Positions 1 through 8,510 are shown, counted from the first letter of the stretch. The stretch is DNA of 64,000 nt from Thermococcus sp. JdFR-02 (GCA_002009975.1 MTLP01000007.1:80764-144763), one strand, 5' to 3'. The notes: generated from the sequence alone by a model not told the origin. Translations and numbers: made by a program.

Positions 1-383
1 ATCGCTTCAAAGCGGCAGTGACTCAAAGATCAATAACAAATTGGATTTCTTTCTTTGGAACAACGGATATAGGCTATTACTTTGCTCCAGATCAGATTGG
101 AAAAGATCCCTGGGATAATTTAGAAGGATATTGGGAAAAGTCACCTTTAAAGCATGCCAAAAATGTTGAAACGCCCCTTTTAATAATCCATTCAATTGAG
201 GACTATAGATGCTGGCTGACTGAAGCACTGCAATTCTTTACAGCTCTGAAGTATTTAGGCAAGAGAGTTGAGTTAGCTTTATTCCCCGGAGAAAACCACG
301 ATTTGTCAAGGAGAGGGAAGCCAAAGCATAGAATAGAAAGGTTAAAGTTAATTGTCAGCTGGTTTGAGAAATATTTAGCTTAA
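1..383 (+). CDS. S9-family prolyl oligopeptidase / acylaminoacyl peptidase, C-terminal end (5'-truncated by the window)
   Basis: The reading frame is open from the first base and continues from upstream, so only the last ~125 residues of the alpha/beta-hydrolase domain are visible. The catalytic Asp lies in the HSIEDYRCW segment and the catalytic His in GENHDLSRRG, both in the typical arrangement of archaeal acylaminoacyl-releasing enzymes. The nucleophile Ser (GGSYGG-type elbow) lies outside the window. These enzymes remove acylated or blocked N-terminal residues from peptides in the cytoplasm. A related gene at 28958..30853 is interrupted, so this one may be the functional paralogue. The internal GTG at 18 is not the true start. 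Confidence 0.85.
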   Translation, partial: RFKAAVTQRSITNWISFFGTTDIGYYFAPDQIGKDPWDNLEGYWEKSPLKHAKNVETPLLIIHSIEDYRCWLTEALQFFTALKYLGKRVELALFPGENHDLSRRGKPKHRIERLKLIVSWFEKYLA

Positions 384-1208
384 CTACTCTTCCAGCATTT
401 TAAATTCTTTTTTAAGCAAAGCGATTTGTTGGGGAGAAAAGGCATCTTTTTCTATAATCACCGCTATGAATGATTTTGTGAGCAGGGCATGGTCTTTTAG
501 GGTCGCTAGCATTTTAAACACACTCTCAAAGTCATTTTCTATAACGAGATATTCTATCCCATCTATCAGTATTACTTTGGGCTTTCTCTCTTTTTTCATG
601 AATTCTACAAGAGAGTGAAGTATAAAAGGCAAACGAGAAGGGTGAATTGAATTTGGCGCTTCAATTTTTGTTATCCAGTAGATTGGAATATCTTTAAGGA
701 GTGTGTGTTTCTCTTTGATGATTATCGGGGAATCTCTTGCTAGGATTATCCCAGGGTATTTGTCTATCAGGTTTAAGAAGAAGTTAAAGGCTTTTGATTT
801 ACTTGAGAAGAGATAAAGTCCAGGGGAAACATTAACATCTCCCAGAAGCATGCCTCTTGCCTTAACTAATGGTATGTCAATATATTTCTCAGCATATTTT
901 GAAAGCCACAGTGTTGTTGAAGTTACAAATATGATAGCAAAGAGAGTATAGATAAGGAACATCTGCTCTAAGCTGAGATTGATTAAGGGTTTTCCATCAA
1001 TATAAATATCATTGAAAATGTCTAGTATAAACCCTATTATTGCGATAAACAGACCCAGAATAATGCCCTGATGGAAGAGTTTTATTCTAGGATACTCTTT
1101 AATTATAACCTCTCTTGTTGCCAAGAGTTTGTAAAATAGATAAATTGAACAAATAAGCGCTATTAGGGGAATAGCAAAGCCAGGATTGGTATAATCTATA
1201 CTTAGCAT
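384..1208 (-). CDS. DUF835-domain membrane protein
   Basis: This 274-residue protein has about four hydrophobic segments in its first ~120 residues, followed by a cytoplasmic DUF835 domain with the typical VILIDGIEYLVIEN motif and a 'LATLKDHALLTKSF' stretch near the end. DUF835 is common in Thermococcales and has no assigned biochemical role. I chose the ATG at 1208 because a TATA-like TTTATTATA lies about 30 bases upstream, which fits a nearly leaderless transcript. An upstream in-frame start at 1268 would add 20 residues across that promoter. It converges with the S9 peptidase gene with no gap. A second DUF835 protein lies at 50500..51288. Confidence 0.8.
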   Translation of the reverse strand: MLSIDYTNPGFAIPLIALICSIYLFYKLLATREVIIKEYPRIKLFHQGIILGLFIAIIGFILDIFNDIYIDGKPLINLSLEQMFLIYTLFAIIFVTSTTLWLSKYAEKYIDIPLVKARGMLLGDVNVSPGLYLFSSKSKAFNFFLNLIDKYPGIILARDSPIIIKEKHTLLKDIPIYWITKIEAPNSIHPSRLPFILHSLVEFMKKERKPKVILIDGIEYLVIENDFESVFKMLATLKDHALLTKSFIAVIIEKDAFSPQQIALLKKEFKMLEE

Positions 1209-1269
1209 AGTGCGACTAATAGTTTGAAGGAGTATAATAAATTTTCTATAAAAGATAAAGAGAAGCACG

Positions 1270-2709
1270 TTATCCTAAAAATCCTCTAAGCATGGCTAGA
1301 TTTAATATTGTTTCCTTACTTATCTCACCTGTTATCACTCTTTCAGTCATCGCTACATACTCTGAATTTTGCTCGATTCCCCATTCTTTAGCAAGTTCTA
1401 CAATTGGCTTTAGGAATTTAAACTTTTTAGCGGCATTTGGGTTAAAGTGTGCAAAAGCAAAGCTTAAATCTCTGTAAAGTCCTTTGTAGTACTCGCTAAT
1501 CAATTCGAATTCTTTTTCACTTAAAGCATTTAATCCCAAAATCTCGGGTGGTATTCCTAAGGAATAAAGCGAGGCTGTAAACTTTATTGCCCTTGGCAAA
1601 GCTGAACCATTAACCTCTCTTGCATAACCAAAAAGTCCAATATGGAGCTTTCTCTTTCTTCTTGAAGGCACAAAGTTGGCAACTTCCCTAATATAGGGAG
1701 CTAGAACCCTAAGCTGCTGTGAATACTCATCTTCGTATTTTGTCAGAATTTGGAAAAGCCTCTCATCAATTGGTTCTGCTTTCTTTCTTTTTGTGTTTTT
1801 TATCTCCTCTATTGCTTTCATGACCTCTTTTGGAGGGTTGTCGTATTTGAAAGAACTCTGTATTGTGAAAGTTTGAGTGCTTGGGTATTCTTCCAGTACA
1901 CCCTTAACATTATCTGGCGTCAAATGCCCTCTAAAAGGAGCTCCTCCAACGCCAACTATTGGATAAATGTCAATACTTATCTCCTCCTCAAGTTCTTGAA
2001 GTTTAAATAGGGCATATTTGTCATAAATAACCGCGCTAATTAGTCCATAGTTCATCGCAGGATCACTTCTTGCCAAAAAGACACGCTGATACTCAAAATC
2101 CTTTCCATCTAAATACTCCTCAACAATTTTGTGTGCATTTAAAATTGCTTCTTTTGTCTCAAAAAGCGGAATTATGCTTATTTCAGTTGGATAAAACTCA
2201 CCGATCCATTCATAAATCTTAATATCAAAAACCCTCTTGTACTGCTTTCCAGCTATGTATTTGGTGTAAAGCTCATACACCCTTTGAATTTCTTCAAATG
2301 AGGTTGTCATTGGTAAAATAACCTCAAAAATGGGGGCAATCTCGTCATTATAGAAAATTTTAGCATAATCAGCCGAGCGTGGAATACTCTCCAAAGTTTC
2401 AAGCAAAAGCTTTGCTTCTGCCTTTTCAACACTTGGGTTTGGGACTCTTGGGGTTAAGCGAAACTCCTCTCCAAGTTTGTGTTTTTTAAAGAATTCCCCA
2501 TACTTTTCAAGGAGCTTTTTTATAACAAACTCATCAACTTCTTTACCTTCAAAATCCCACATTTGTTCTTCTACTCCCAAAACACTAAAAGCATAGAAAG
2601 CTTCGCTTATCTCATCTTCTCCCCCTAAAACAGGCTCCTTCGCAAAGAAGGGTATAAAAACGTTGTCAGGATGTTGAGTACTCATTGTTCTTGGTATCAA
2701 ATTTCCCAT
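1270..2709 (-). CDS. ppcA: Phosphoenolpyruvate carboxylase, archaeal type
   Basis: The ~479-residue protein begins with the hallmark MSTQHPDN block of archaeal PEP carboxylase, which is half the size of the bacterial enzyme. It carboxylates phosphoenolpyruvate with bicarbonate to give oxaloacetate, an anaplerotic reaction in the cytoplasm. Conserved stretches such as FLARSDPAMNYG, VGVGGAPFRG and GLFGYAREVNG are all present, and length is normal. The start is taken at 2709 (MGNLIPRTMSTQ), close to where family members start. An ATG four codons upstream (2721) cannot be excluded. The stop lies very close to the DUF835 gene on the same strand, so the two could be co-transcribed. Confidence 0.95.
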   Translation of the reverse strand: MGNLIPRTMSTQHPDNVFIPFFAKEPVLGGEDEISEAFYAFSVLGVEEQMWDFEGKEVDEFVIKKLLEKYGEFFKKHKLGEEFRLTPRVPNPSVEKAEAKLLLETLESIPRSADYAKIFYNDEIAPIFEVILPMTTSFEEIQRVYELYTKYIAGKQYKRVFDIKIYEWIGEFYPTEISIIPLFETKEAILNAHKIVEEYLDGKDFEYQRVFLARSDPAMNYGLISAVIYDKYALFKLQELEEEISIDIYPIVGVGGAPFRGHLTPDNVKGVLEEYPSTQTFTIQSSFKYDNPPKEVMKAIEEIKNTKRKKAEPIDERLFQILTKYEDEYSQQLRVLAPYIREVANFVPSRRKRKLHIGLFGYAREVNGSALPRAIKFTASLYSLGIPPEILGLNALSEKEFELISEYYKGLYRDLSFAFAHFNPNAAKKFKFLKPIVELAKEWGIEQNSEYVAMTERVITGEISKETILNLAMLRGFLG

Positions 2710-2814
2710 CCAAAAGTACATTTTAAATCTAAATTTAATACTTTCGGCAAATTTTTTGGAAAAATGACAAGGTATTTTAAAAAGCTTTTTAAGTGAAACT
2801 CCCTATTTCAATCC

Positions 2815-3420
2815 ATGCGCGCTTACATTTTGGCATTTAAAGAGAGGGCATTTGATAACTATCTCTTGATGATAAATGATGAACCAATAGTTAAAATAGT
2901 TGAAGAAAGGCTTTTGATGTGTAAAAGAATTGATGAGGTTTTCACGATTGTTAGAAAAGATCAGCTGAAACGCTTTTCACTTCATGTTTCAAATCCAATA
3001 GGTGTTAAAGCAAAAAACAAAATTGAGGCTTTATATAAGTTTCTTCCCTCTTCAGGCGAAATATTTTTGATTGAAGGGAACATGCCTTTAGTGATGCCCT
3101 TCTTGGTAAACTACCTCTCAACACTCTTTTTAGATAATGAAAGCGAAGCACTAATACCTTCTTGGAGCGATAAAACACTTGAAGTAACTCACGCTTTTTA
3201 TGAAGCAAAGCCCTTAAAGAAAGCATTGGAAACCTGTTTAGCTGAAAATGAGAAAAAGCTTGGCTGTATGGCGAAGCATTTAGATTATGAAACGATTAGC
3301 ATTAAAAAGTTAAGCAAAAGAAATGTTAAGGTAACTTTGAGCTTCTTTAAAGTTAGAAACTCCTTTGATTTGAGGTTTGCTGAGGAAACATTGAAAAAAT
3401 TAGAAAAGGAGAGTAGTTAG
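2815..3420 (+). CDS. NTP-transferase (MobA-like) fold protein, motif-poor
   Basis: The 201-residue product has the general layout of MobA/CobY-type nucleotidyltransferases: an N-terminal MRAYILA strand, a 'PIVKIVEERL' segment and a later 'FLIEGNMPLV' strand. However, the LAGG-x-S/G-x-R nucleotide-binding loop is replaced by ILAFKERAF. The acidic residue expected in the GDxP metal site is also missing (GNMP). The protein may therefore be a non-catalytic relative, or the family assignment may be wrong. Its last four bases overlap the convergent bioY gene. A TATA-like tract (TTTTAAAAAGC) precedes it by about 40 bases. Confidence 0.5.
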   Translation: MRAYILAFKERAFDNYLLMINDEPIVKIVEERLLMCKRIDEVFTIVRKDQLKRFSLHVSNPIGVKAKNKIEALYKFLPSSGEIFLIEGNMPLVMPFLVNYLSTLFLDNESEALIPSWSDKTLEVTHAFYEAKPLKKALETCLAENEKKLGCMAKHLDYETISIKKLSKRNVKVTLSFFKVRNSFDLRFAEETLKKLEKESS

Positions 3421-3932
3421 ATCTTTACAGCCTTCTTAACTTTGTCCCCTATCACAACGGCAAGGAAGGCTTTAATGACATCAAACACTACGAAAGGAGC
3501 AACACCCAGTTTAAATGCCTTTACAAAGTCTCCACCCATATAAAAACCAAGTCTAAGCCAGCCGAGGAGGTAAATTACCGTTAAGCCCAGCAAGCATGCA
3601 GTCAAATGCCACACTAAGCCTTCTCTTTTCTCGGCAATGAAGCCTATTAAAAATGCCGCTATTGGAAATGCTATAATATATCCCCCAGTTGGACCGTAAA
3701 TATGGACAAAACCTCCACTAAACCTTGCAAACACTGGGAGTCCTATAGCACCCATAAGTACATATATGAATTGACTTAAAAAGCCTAGTCTTGCTCCTAA
3801 AATCAGAGCACTCAGGAATATGACTAAAACCTGAAGTGTAAATGGTACTGGACCTAATGGAATGGCTATTTGAGCACCTACTGCTGTTAAGGCGGCAAAT
3901 AAAGCTGAGAATGCTACATCTCGAGCCTTCAT
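3417..3932 (-). CDS. bioY: BioY, biotin-binding S component of an ECF transporter
   Basis: The 171-residue, highly hydrophobic protein has about six membrane segments and the typical BioY motifs LTAVGAQIAIPLGPVPFTLQ near the N-terminus and a 'GPTGGYIIAFPIAAFLIG' segment in the middle. BioY binds biotin outside the cell and works with the EcfA/EcfT module; those genes lie 2.4-4 kb away at 6326..7869. A GAGGTGAT ribosome binding site precedes the ATG. It is transcribed divergently from bioB, and the shared 71-base intergenic region contains a BirA-type operator, so it is probably repressed when biotin is plentiful. Confidence 0.92.
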   Translation of the reverse strand: MKARDVAFSALFAALTAVGAQIAIPLGPVPFTLQVLVIFLSALILGARLGFLSQFIYVLMGAIGLPVFARFSGGFVHIYGPTGGYIIAFPIAAFLIGFIAEKREGLVWHLTACLLGLTVIYLLGWLRLGFYMGGDFVKAFKLGVAPFVVFDVIKAFLAVVIGDKVKKAVKI

Positions 3933-3958
3933 TTTATCACCTCAAAGTTAGAGCATTC

Positions 3959-3985
3959 GTTAACTTTAAAAATTTTATGGTTAAC
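3959..3985. promoter_or_regulatory. BirA-type biotin operator between bioY and bioB
   Basis: Two GTTAAC half-sites are separated by exactly 15 bases, with outer bases TTC on the left and AA on the right, giving a near-perfect inverted repeat. This spacing and core match the known BirA operator of Bacillus subtilis type (TTGTTAAC, 14-15 bases, GTTAACAA). The AT-rich centre (TTAAAAATTTTAT) includes TATA-like sequence for one or both divergent promoters. A bound repressor would block transcription of both bioY and bioB. The likely ligand protein is the BirA-like gene at 5495..6301. Confidence 0.8.
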
Positions 3986-4003
3986 AATATTTAGTGCTAG
4001 GTC

Positions 4004-4978
4004 ATGAGAGAGAAGATACACAAGCTTGCGGATAAGGTCATGAATCATGAAACATTAAACCCTGATGAGAAAAGGTTTCTCTTTAGTGTTCCCAATGAGT
4101 ACATACTTGACCTAATAAGCGCTGCTTATAAAATAAAGCTTAAATTTCGTGGGCAAAGAATCTCGACTTGTAGCATAGTAAGTGCCAAAACTGGTTTTTG
4201 CTCGGAAGACTGTGCATTTTGTGCTCAATCAATTAGAAGCACCTCAAAGATTCAAAGGCATTCACTCATCCATCCAGAGGAAATTTTGGAGGCTGCAATA
4301 GATGCTGAGGAAAGCGGTGCCGAGAGGTTTAGCATAGTAACGAGTGGAAGAGGATACAGCGGCGAAGAGAAGGAATTTGAGAGAATTTTAGATGTAGTAA
4401 AGCTTATTTTAGACAACACAAATCTAAATGTGGACGTTTCATTAGGCTCACTCAGCAGAAAAGCTGTCGAAAAGCTTGCAAAAGCTGGTGTTAAAAGAAT
4501 TCATCACAATATTGAAACTTCAAAAAGCTACTTTAAAAATATCGTTTCTACACACAGTTTCGATGAAAAAATTGAAACTATAAAAACAATAAAAGAGCTT
4601 GGATTGGAGGTTTGTTCGGGATTCATAATTGGAATGGGCGAGGATGTTGAAGACAGAATAGAAATAGCTGAAATTTTAAATTCGCTAAATGTTGATTCTG
4701 TTCCAATAAATATACTGATACCAATAAAGGGAACTCCTCTAGGAAATCTAGTACCCATAACGCCCCTAGAAGCTTTGAAGAACATAGCAGCATTTAGATT
4801 TCTTATGCCCGATAAAGAACTAAGACTCTGTGGTGGAAGGGTTCAAAATCTCAGAGACCTGCAGATATTAAGCTTGTTTATAGTTGATGGAATACTCATC
4901 GGTAGAAAGGCTTTGACAACAGGAATAAGAGATCCAGAATTAGATATTACAATGATAAAGGACTTGGAATTTTATTAA
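4004..4978 (+). CDS. bioB: Biotin synthase (radical SAM)
   Basis: The 324-residue protein carries the radical SAM cluster motif CSEDCAFC preceded by CSIVSAKTG, as in BioB. It would insert sulfur into dethiobiotin to form biotin, using a 4Fe-4S cluster and an auxiliary 2Fe-2S cluster; Cys residues in SLGSL/HHNIETS context and the IPIKGTPL segment agree with the family. Length is normal. No bioA, bioD or bioF is in the window, so the cell may rescue imported dethiobiotin or biotin precursors, or those genes lie elsewhere. The start is 19 bases after the BirA-type operator. Confidence 0.93.
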   Translation: MREKIHKLADKVMNHETLNPDEKRFLFSVPNEYILDLISAAYKIKLKFRGQRISTCSIVSAKTGFCSEDCAFCAQSIRSTSKIQRHSLIHPEEILEAAIDAEESGAERFSIVTSGRGYSGEEKEFERILDVVKLILDNTNLNVDVSLGSLSRKAVEKLAKAGVKRIHHNIETSKSYFKNIVSTHSFDEKIETIKTIKELGLEVCSGFIIGMGEDVEDRIEIAEILNSLNVDSVPINILIPIKGTPLGNLVPITPLEALKNIAAFRFLMPDKELRLCGGRVQNLRDLQILSLFIVDGILIGRKALTTGIRDPELDITMIKDLEFY

Positions 4979-4997
4979 CTTCTAATTCCCCTTCACG

Positions 4998-5020
4998 GAG
5001 GAGATTTGTTCCTCTCTTTT
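4998..5020 (+). terminator. Putative terminator after bioB
   Basis: A GAGGA/TCCTC stem with a 7-base loop is followed by TCTTTT, 20 bases after the bioB stop. Archaeal termination depends mainly on the T-run, so the stem may be incidental. A perfect 12-base palindrome TTACATATGTAA directly follows at 5019..5030. Confidence 0.4.
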
Positions 5021-5129
5021 ACATATGTAAGAAATATAATCAGAAATCTCAAAAGTTGACATATTAACAACTAAGTTAGCATAATCAGAAGAGGAATTAT
5101 TATAAAGAGCTTCTTTCTAACAGTTAGAC

Positions 5130-5537
5130 ATGTCAATGAAAATTAGAGCTCATCATCTTCTGTGTATGCAGGGATTTCAAGGATATGGGTATAGCAAAGA
5201 ATTCGTAGAGAATATGACTAACATACTTGAGAGATTAAGTTCAAATCCAGTATTGGAGATAGTCGATGAATGTGATGAAATTTGCTCTCATTGCCCATAC
5301 AATATAAATGGTGAATGCAGAAAAACATCAACTTCTTCTCAGACGGTCAAAAGCATGGATATTAAAGTTTTGAGAAAGTTAAGCTTAAGAAAAGGAGATA
5401 AAATTAGAGCAAAAGATGCTCTTTCTCTTGTGAATGAAAAGCTTGATTATGCGTCTCTCCAAGAAATATGTGGTGATTGTGAATGGAAGGAAAAATGCCT
5501 GTTTTTCATAAGAAAATGCTCAAAGACAGCAAAGTAA
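5130..5537 (+). CDS. DUF1284 Cys-rich protein
   Basis: The 135-residue protein starts with MKIRAHHLLC and has CSHCPYNINGEC and CGDCEWKEKC clusters, which fits the DUF1284 family, likely an Fe-S or zinc-binding protein of unknown role. It opens the operon DUF1284 - birA-like - ecfA - ecfT and overlaps the next gene. A TATA-like ATTATTATAAAG lies about 25-30 bases upstream of the start. Its link to biotin uptake is only by position. Confidence 0.75.
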   Translation: MSMKIRAHHLLCMQGFQGYGYSKEFVENMTNILERLSSNPVLEIVDECDEICSHCPYNINGECRKTSTSSQTVKSMDIKVLRKLSLRKGDKIRAKDALSLVNEKLDYASLQEICGDCEWKEKCLFFIRKCSKTAK

Positions 5538-6301
5538 AGCGTGAACTCTTAAAGGCTCTTCATGAAAGAGAAGTGGTTTCAGGTGATGCAATAGCATCAA
5601 AGTTAAATATATCACGAGTTGCTGTGTGGAAGCATGTGAAAGAACTTATTGAGCTTGGCTACGAGATAGAATCGACACCAAAGGGCTATAAACTTTTAAA
5701 AGAACCAAACAAACCCTATCCATGGGAGCTAAATGTTAAGGCTTACTATTTCTTAAAAATTGACTCCACAATGAACGTTGCTAAAGAGCTTGCTGAAAAA
5801 GGAGAGGAAGAGTGGACTTTTATAATTGCGGAAGAGCAGACACAAGGGAGAGGAAGATTGAAACGGTCTTGGGAGTCTCAAAAAGGTGGCTTGTACTTTT
5901 CCGTAATTTTGAGACCAAAAATAAAGCTTACAGAAATTGAAAAAATTTTAATTCCATCATCGCTTGTAGTTGCTAAAACAATTGAAGGATATGGACTAAA
6001 ACCTCAAGTTGGTTCAGCTGGAGATGTTTTTATCAATGGAAAAAAAGTTGCTGGAATATTGGTTGAGGCTGAGGGAGAACTCGACATGGTTGATTTTCTC
6101 ATACTTGGAATAGGTGTTAATGTGAACAACGATGTTCCAAAAGAGCTTAACGCAACATCCCTAAAAGAAGAGTTAAGGGAAGAGATAAATCTGCTTAGGT
6201 TTTCTGAAAAGCTGTTTGAAAATCTTAAGAAAGAAGTCGAACGGTTTAAAAATAATCCCAAAGAGGTTATTGTGGAGCAAAAGAAAAGCACAAATTTTTA
6301 A
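5495..6301 (+). CDS. BirA-like HTH protein: probable non-enzymatic biotin repressor
   Basis: Residues ~5-65 form a winged helix-turn-helix (ISRVAVWKHVKEL) as in bifunctional BirA. The rest is a biotin-protein-ligase fold with QTQGRGRLKRSWES and GGLYFSVILRP. The conserved catalytic KWPND motif is replaced: the segment reads VGSAGDVFINGKKVAGIL, so the essential Lys of known ligases is Gly. The C-terminal SH3-like domain (~45 residues) is also absent, because the protein ends soon after the 'NNPKEVIVEQKK' helix. Known ligases need that Lys to make biotinyl-AMP. I infer a biotin-sensing repressor for the bioY/bioB operator. The start at 5495 has a GGAAGG site; starts at 5483 or 5516 are possible. 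Confidence 0.75.
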   Translation: MPVFHKKMLKDSKVKRELLKALHEREVVSGDAIASKLNISRVAVWKHVKELIELGYEIESTPKGYKLLKEPNKPYPWELNVKAYYFLKIDSTMNVAKELAEKGEEEWTFIIAEEQTQGRGRLKRSWESQKGGLYFSVILRPKIKLTEIEKILIPSSLVVAKTIEGYGLKPQVGSAGDVFINGKKVAGILVEAEGELDMVDFLILGIGVNVNNDVPKELNATSLKEELREEINLLRFSEKLFENLKKEVERFKNNPKEVIVEQKKSTNF

Positions 6302-6325
6302 AGTCTAAACTTGAAATTCAAAGCG

Positions 6326-7114
6326 ATGATTGAGGTAAGGAACCTTTGGCATATCTATGAAGGTAGAAAAATAGCTCTGAGGGATGTTAGCTTAGCCTTT
6401 GAAAATGAGATAGTTGCGTTAGTTGGTCCAAATGGTTCTGGAAAGACAACTTTAGCAAAGCATTTGAACGGTTTGTTAAAACCTACAAAAGGTGAGGTAA
6501 TTGTTGATGGGCTGAACACAAGAGAGCACAGTGTTGCAGAGCTTTCTAGGATAGTAGGTTACGTCTTCCAAAACCCAGAAAATATGTTCTTTGAGGAAAA
6601 CGTTTTTAAAGAGGTTGCTTTTGGTCCAAAAAATCTTGGATTGAGCGAGGAGGAGATAGAGGAGAGGGTTAAGTGGGTTTTGAAGCAAGTAAACCTTGAA
6701 GGATATGAAGAGAGACATCCCTATGGATTAAGTGGTGGTGAAAAGCAGCGCTTAGCCATAGCCTGTATCCTTGCTATGAATCCGAAATATCTAATTTTAG
6801 ACGAGCCAACAACAGGTTTAGATGAAAAAAGTGCTGAGAGTGTTAAGACTGTCATCAAAAAGCTATATAGGGAAGGACATGGAATTCTGTTAATTACCCA
6901 TGAGATGGAACTTGTTTTGGAGTTAGCGGAAAGGGTTGTTTTACTTTATGAGGGACAAAAGCTTTTTGATGGTAGTGTTGGTGAGTTCTTTGCTCTAAAT
7001 TTGAGAGATTACTATCTAGACAAGCCAGAAATACTGAAAATTAGTGAAAACTTAAATTTGGGTTTCATAAGAAGTGTGGGTGACTTTTTAACCAAGCTGG
7101 AGGAATTGCTATGA
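6326..7114 (+). CDS. ecfA: EcfA, ATPase of the energy-coupling factor transporter
   Basis: The ~262-residue ABC ATPase has Walker A GPNGSGKTT, Q-loop VFQNPENMFFEENV, signature LSGGEKQRLA, Walker B YLILDEPTTGLD and the switch His in LITHEME. The VFQNPE(N) segment with two acidic residues after the Q-loop is typical of ECF ATPases. It powers vitamin import with EcfT and, most likely here, BioY. Only one ATPase is encoded, so it may act as a homodimer, as in many archaea. The ATG at 6326 fits the family start (MIEVRNL); an upstream TTG would add five residues. Its stop overlaps the ecfT start. Confidence 0.92.
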   Translation: MIEVRNLWHIYEGRKIALRDVSLAFENEIVALVGPNGSGKTTLAKHLNGLLKPTKGEVIVDGLNTREHSVAELSRIVGYVFQNPENMFFEENVFKEVAFGPKNLGLSEEEIEERVKWVLKQVNLEGYEERHPYGLSGGEKQRLAIACILAMNPKYLILDEPTTGLDEKSAESVKTVIKKLYREGHGILLITHEMELVLELAERVVLLYEGQKLFDGSVGEFFALNLRDYYLDKPEILKISENLNLGFIRSVGDFLTKLEELL

Positions 7115-7869
7115 TGTATAACTTCTACGTGGAGAGAGATTCGATCCTGCACCGTTTAGATCCTCGGGTTAAAATAATTGCTTCAATTCTCGGAATAGCA
7201 TCCATGATTCTTTTTAACAGCCCAACGATGCTTTTCCTACTTTTTGTAAGCATCTCCCTGAGCTTAGCATTTTTAGGAAAAATAACTTTTAGAGAACAGT
7301 TAAGAGTTTTAAAGCCACTCTTTCCTTTAATGATCATAACCATTGCAATATGGCCCTTTATATTAGAACCAGCCAGCTTCGGACTTTTCATTGGCTTTGG
7401 ATATGCTTTAAGGTTAGCCTCTATGGCAATGATAACCTTTGGACTCTTAATAACAACGTCTCAAAGGGAGCTTATTTTAGGATTTATAAAGCTAAAAATG
7501 CCCTATGAGATTGGTTTAACACTAACAATCGCTTTGAGATACATTCCTACTCTCTTTGGCTTAGCTCAAAAAATAACCGATGCACAAAAATCAAGGGGAT
7601 TAGAATTGGAGAAAGGTAGCTTTCTCACCAGACTCAAAAATACAATCCCAATTTTGATCCCCTTAATAATTTCGGCAATTAAAACTGCTCATGAGCTAAG
7701 CATAGCCTTAGAGAGCAGAGCATTTGGAGCTAATAAAAGGAGAACTTTCCTCTACACGATAAAAATGAAATCAAGGGATTATTTTGCTCTGATTGTTGTG
7801 CTTTTCTTGTTTGGCTTAGCCCTTTATCTACGCTATCAGCTTAACATTGGCTACATTAAGCTTTATTAG
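7111..7869 (+). CDS. ecfT: EcfT, transmembrane component of the energy-coupling factor transporter
   Basis: The 252-residue membrane protein starts with the family motif YVERDSILHRLDPRVKI and has about five to six membrane segments. Two Ala-Arg-Ser/Gly-type coupling motifs are visible in the cytoplasmic helices (AQKSRGLE and ALESRAFGA), which contact the EcfA ATPase. It overlaps ecfA by 4 bases (ATGA), so translation is coupled. With EcfA and BioY it should form the complete biotin importer. Its end overlaps the convergent gene at 7866 by 4 bases. Confidence 0.92.
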   Translation: MMYNFYVERDSILHRLDPRVKIIASILGIASMILFNSPTMLFLLFVSISLSLAFLGKITFREQLRVLKPLFPLMIITIAIWPFILEPASFGLFIGFGYALRLASMAMITFGLLITTSQRELILGFIKLKMPYEIGLTLTIALRYIPTLFGLAQKITDAQKSRGLELEKGSFLTRLKNTIPILIPLIISAIKTAHELSIALESRAFGANKRRTFLYTIKMKSRDYFALIVVLFLFGLALYLRYQLNIGYIKLY

Positions 7870-8510
7870 ACCATTATCAGCTTGACTTTTTTATCTATGG
7901 GAACGCTGTGCTCTCCAATGTTCTTTATAAACTTTGGTGGTGTCTTTAAGATGCTTATGTTCATTCTGTAATGTCCTCTATACCCCGAGGTTCTTAAAAC
8001 GAGAAGATACTCAAAGAGTTCGGGCGTTAAGAATAACCTCCTAAACTCAGCATTTAGATTTAGTTCGTTTATCTCCAAGGTATTGTGGGAAATGATCATG
8101 AACAACCCCTTTTTATCCACGATTTTTCTCAAGTCAATCAGCTTTTCCTTAGCTATCCCCTCTAAAATTCCAAAGTTTGACACAAAGATGAATGAATCTT
8201 CTTCAACCAACTCTAAAGCAGAAATCAATTCATCCAATGTATATATCTTCCCCAAGAAAATGTTATCATTAGTGGGGGAGAATTTTTCCAAAAGTTCGAA
8301 GGAAAAACCATTTGTCGGTTCCAAATGATATGCTGTCTTATTTGCATTTAGTGCATTTGAAAGGGAGGAATATTGCAAAACAGCATGAGAAATAGCATCT
8401 GTGGTTATTACACCAGCTATGCTGCTCTCTTCTATAAAACCAACTAAGGGGGAGATTTCTTCTATTAATGCAACCCCGCTCTCTTTTTTAGTAGTTGGTT
8501 TATAGAACAT
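7866..8510 (-). CDS. Uncharacterised Thermococcales protein, possibly P-loop/RecA-like remnant
   Basis: The ~214-residue soluble protein has alternating strands and helices (for example DSFIFVSNFGILEG and KKGLFMIISHNTLEI), which suggest a RecA/KaiC-like alpha/beta fold. No Walker A motif is seen. I do not recognise a family with certainty. The ATG at 8510 is preferred: it lies about 25-30 bases after a TATA box (AAGTATAAATATC). It overlaps ecfT convergently by 4 bases and sits next to a small membrane protein on the same strand. Confidence 0.6.
   Translation of the reverse strand: MFYKPTTKKESGVALIEEISPLVGFIEESSIAGVITTDAISHAVLQYSSLSNALNANKTAYHLEPTNGFSFELLEKFSPTNDNIFLGKIYTLDELISALELVEEDSFIFVSNFGILEGIAKEKLIDLRKIVDKKGLFMIISHNTLEINELNLNAEFRRLFLTPELFEYLLVLRTSGYRGHYRMNISILKTPPKFIKNIGEHSVPIDKKVKLIMV

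Noticed and set aside
6010..6050. Frameshift as the cause of the missing KWPND motif in the BirA-like protein
   Set aside because: Neither alternative frame encodes KWPND or a similar stretch, and the flanking sequence stays in frame, so the change is a true substitution.
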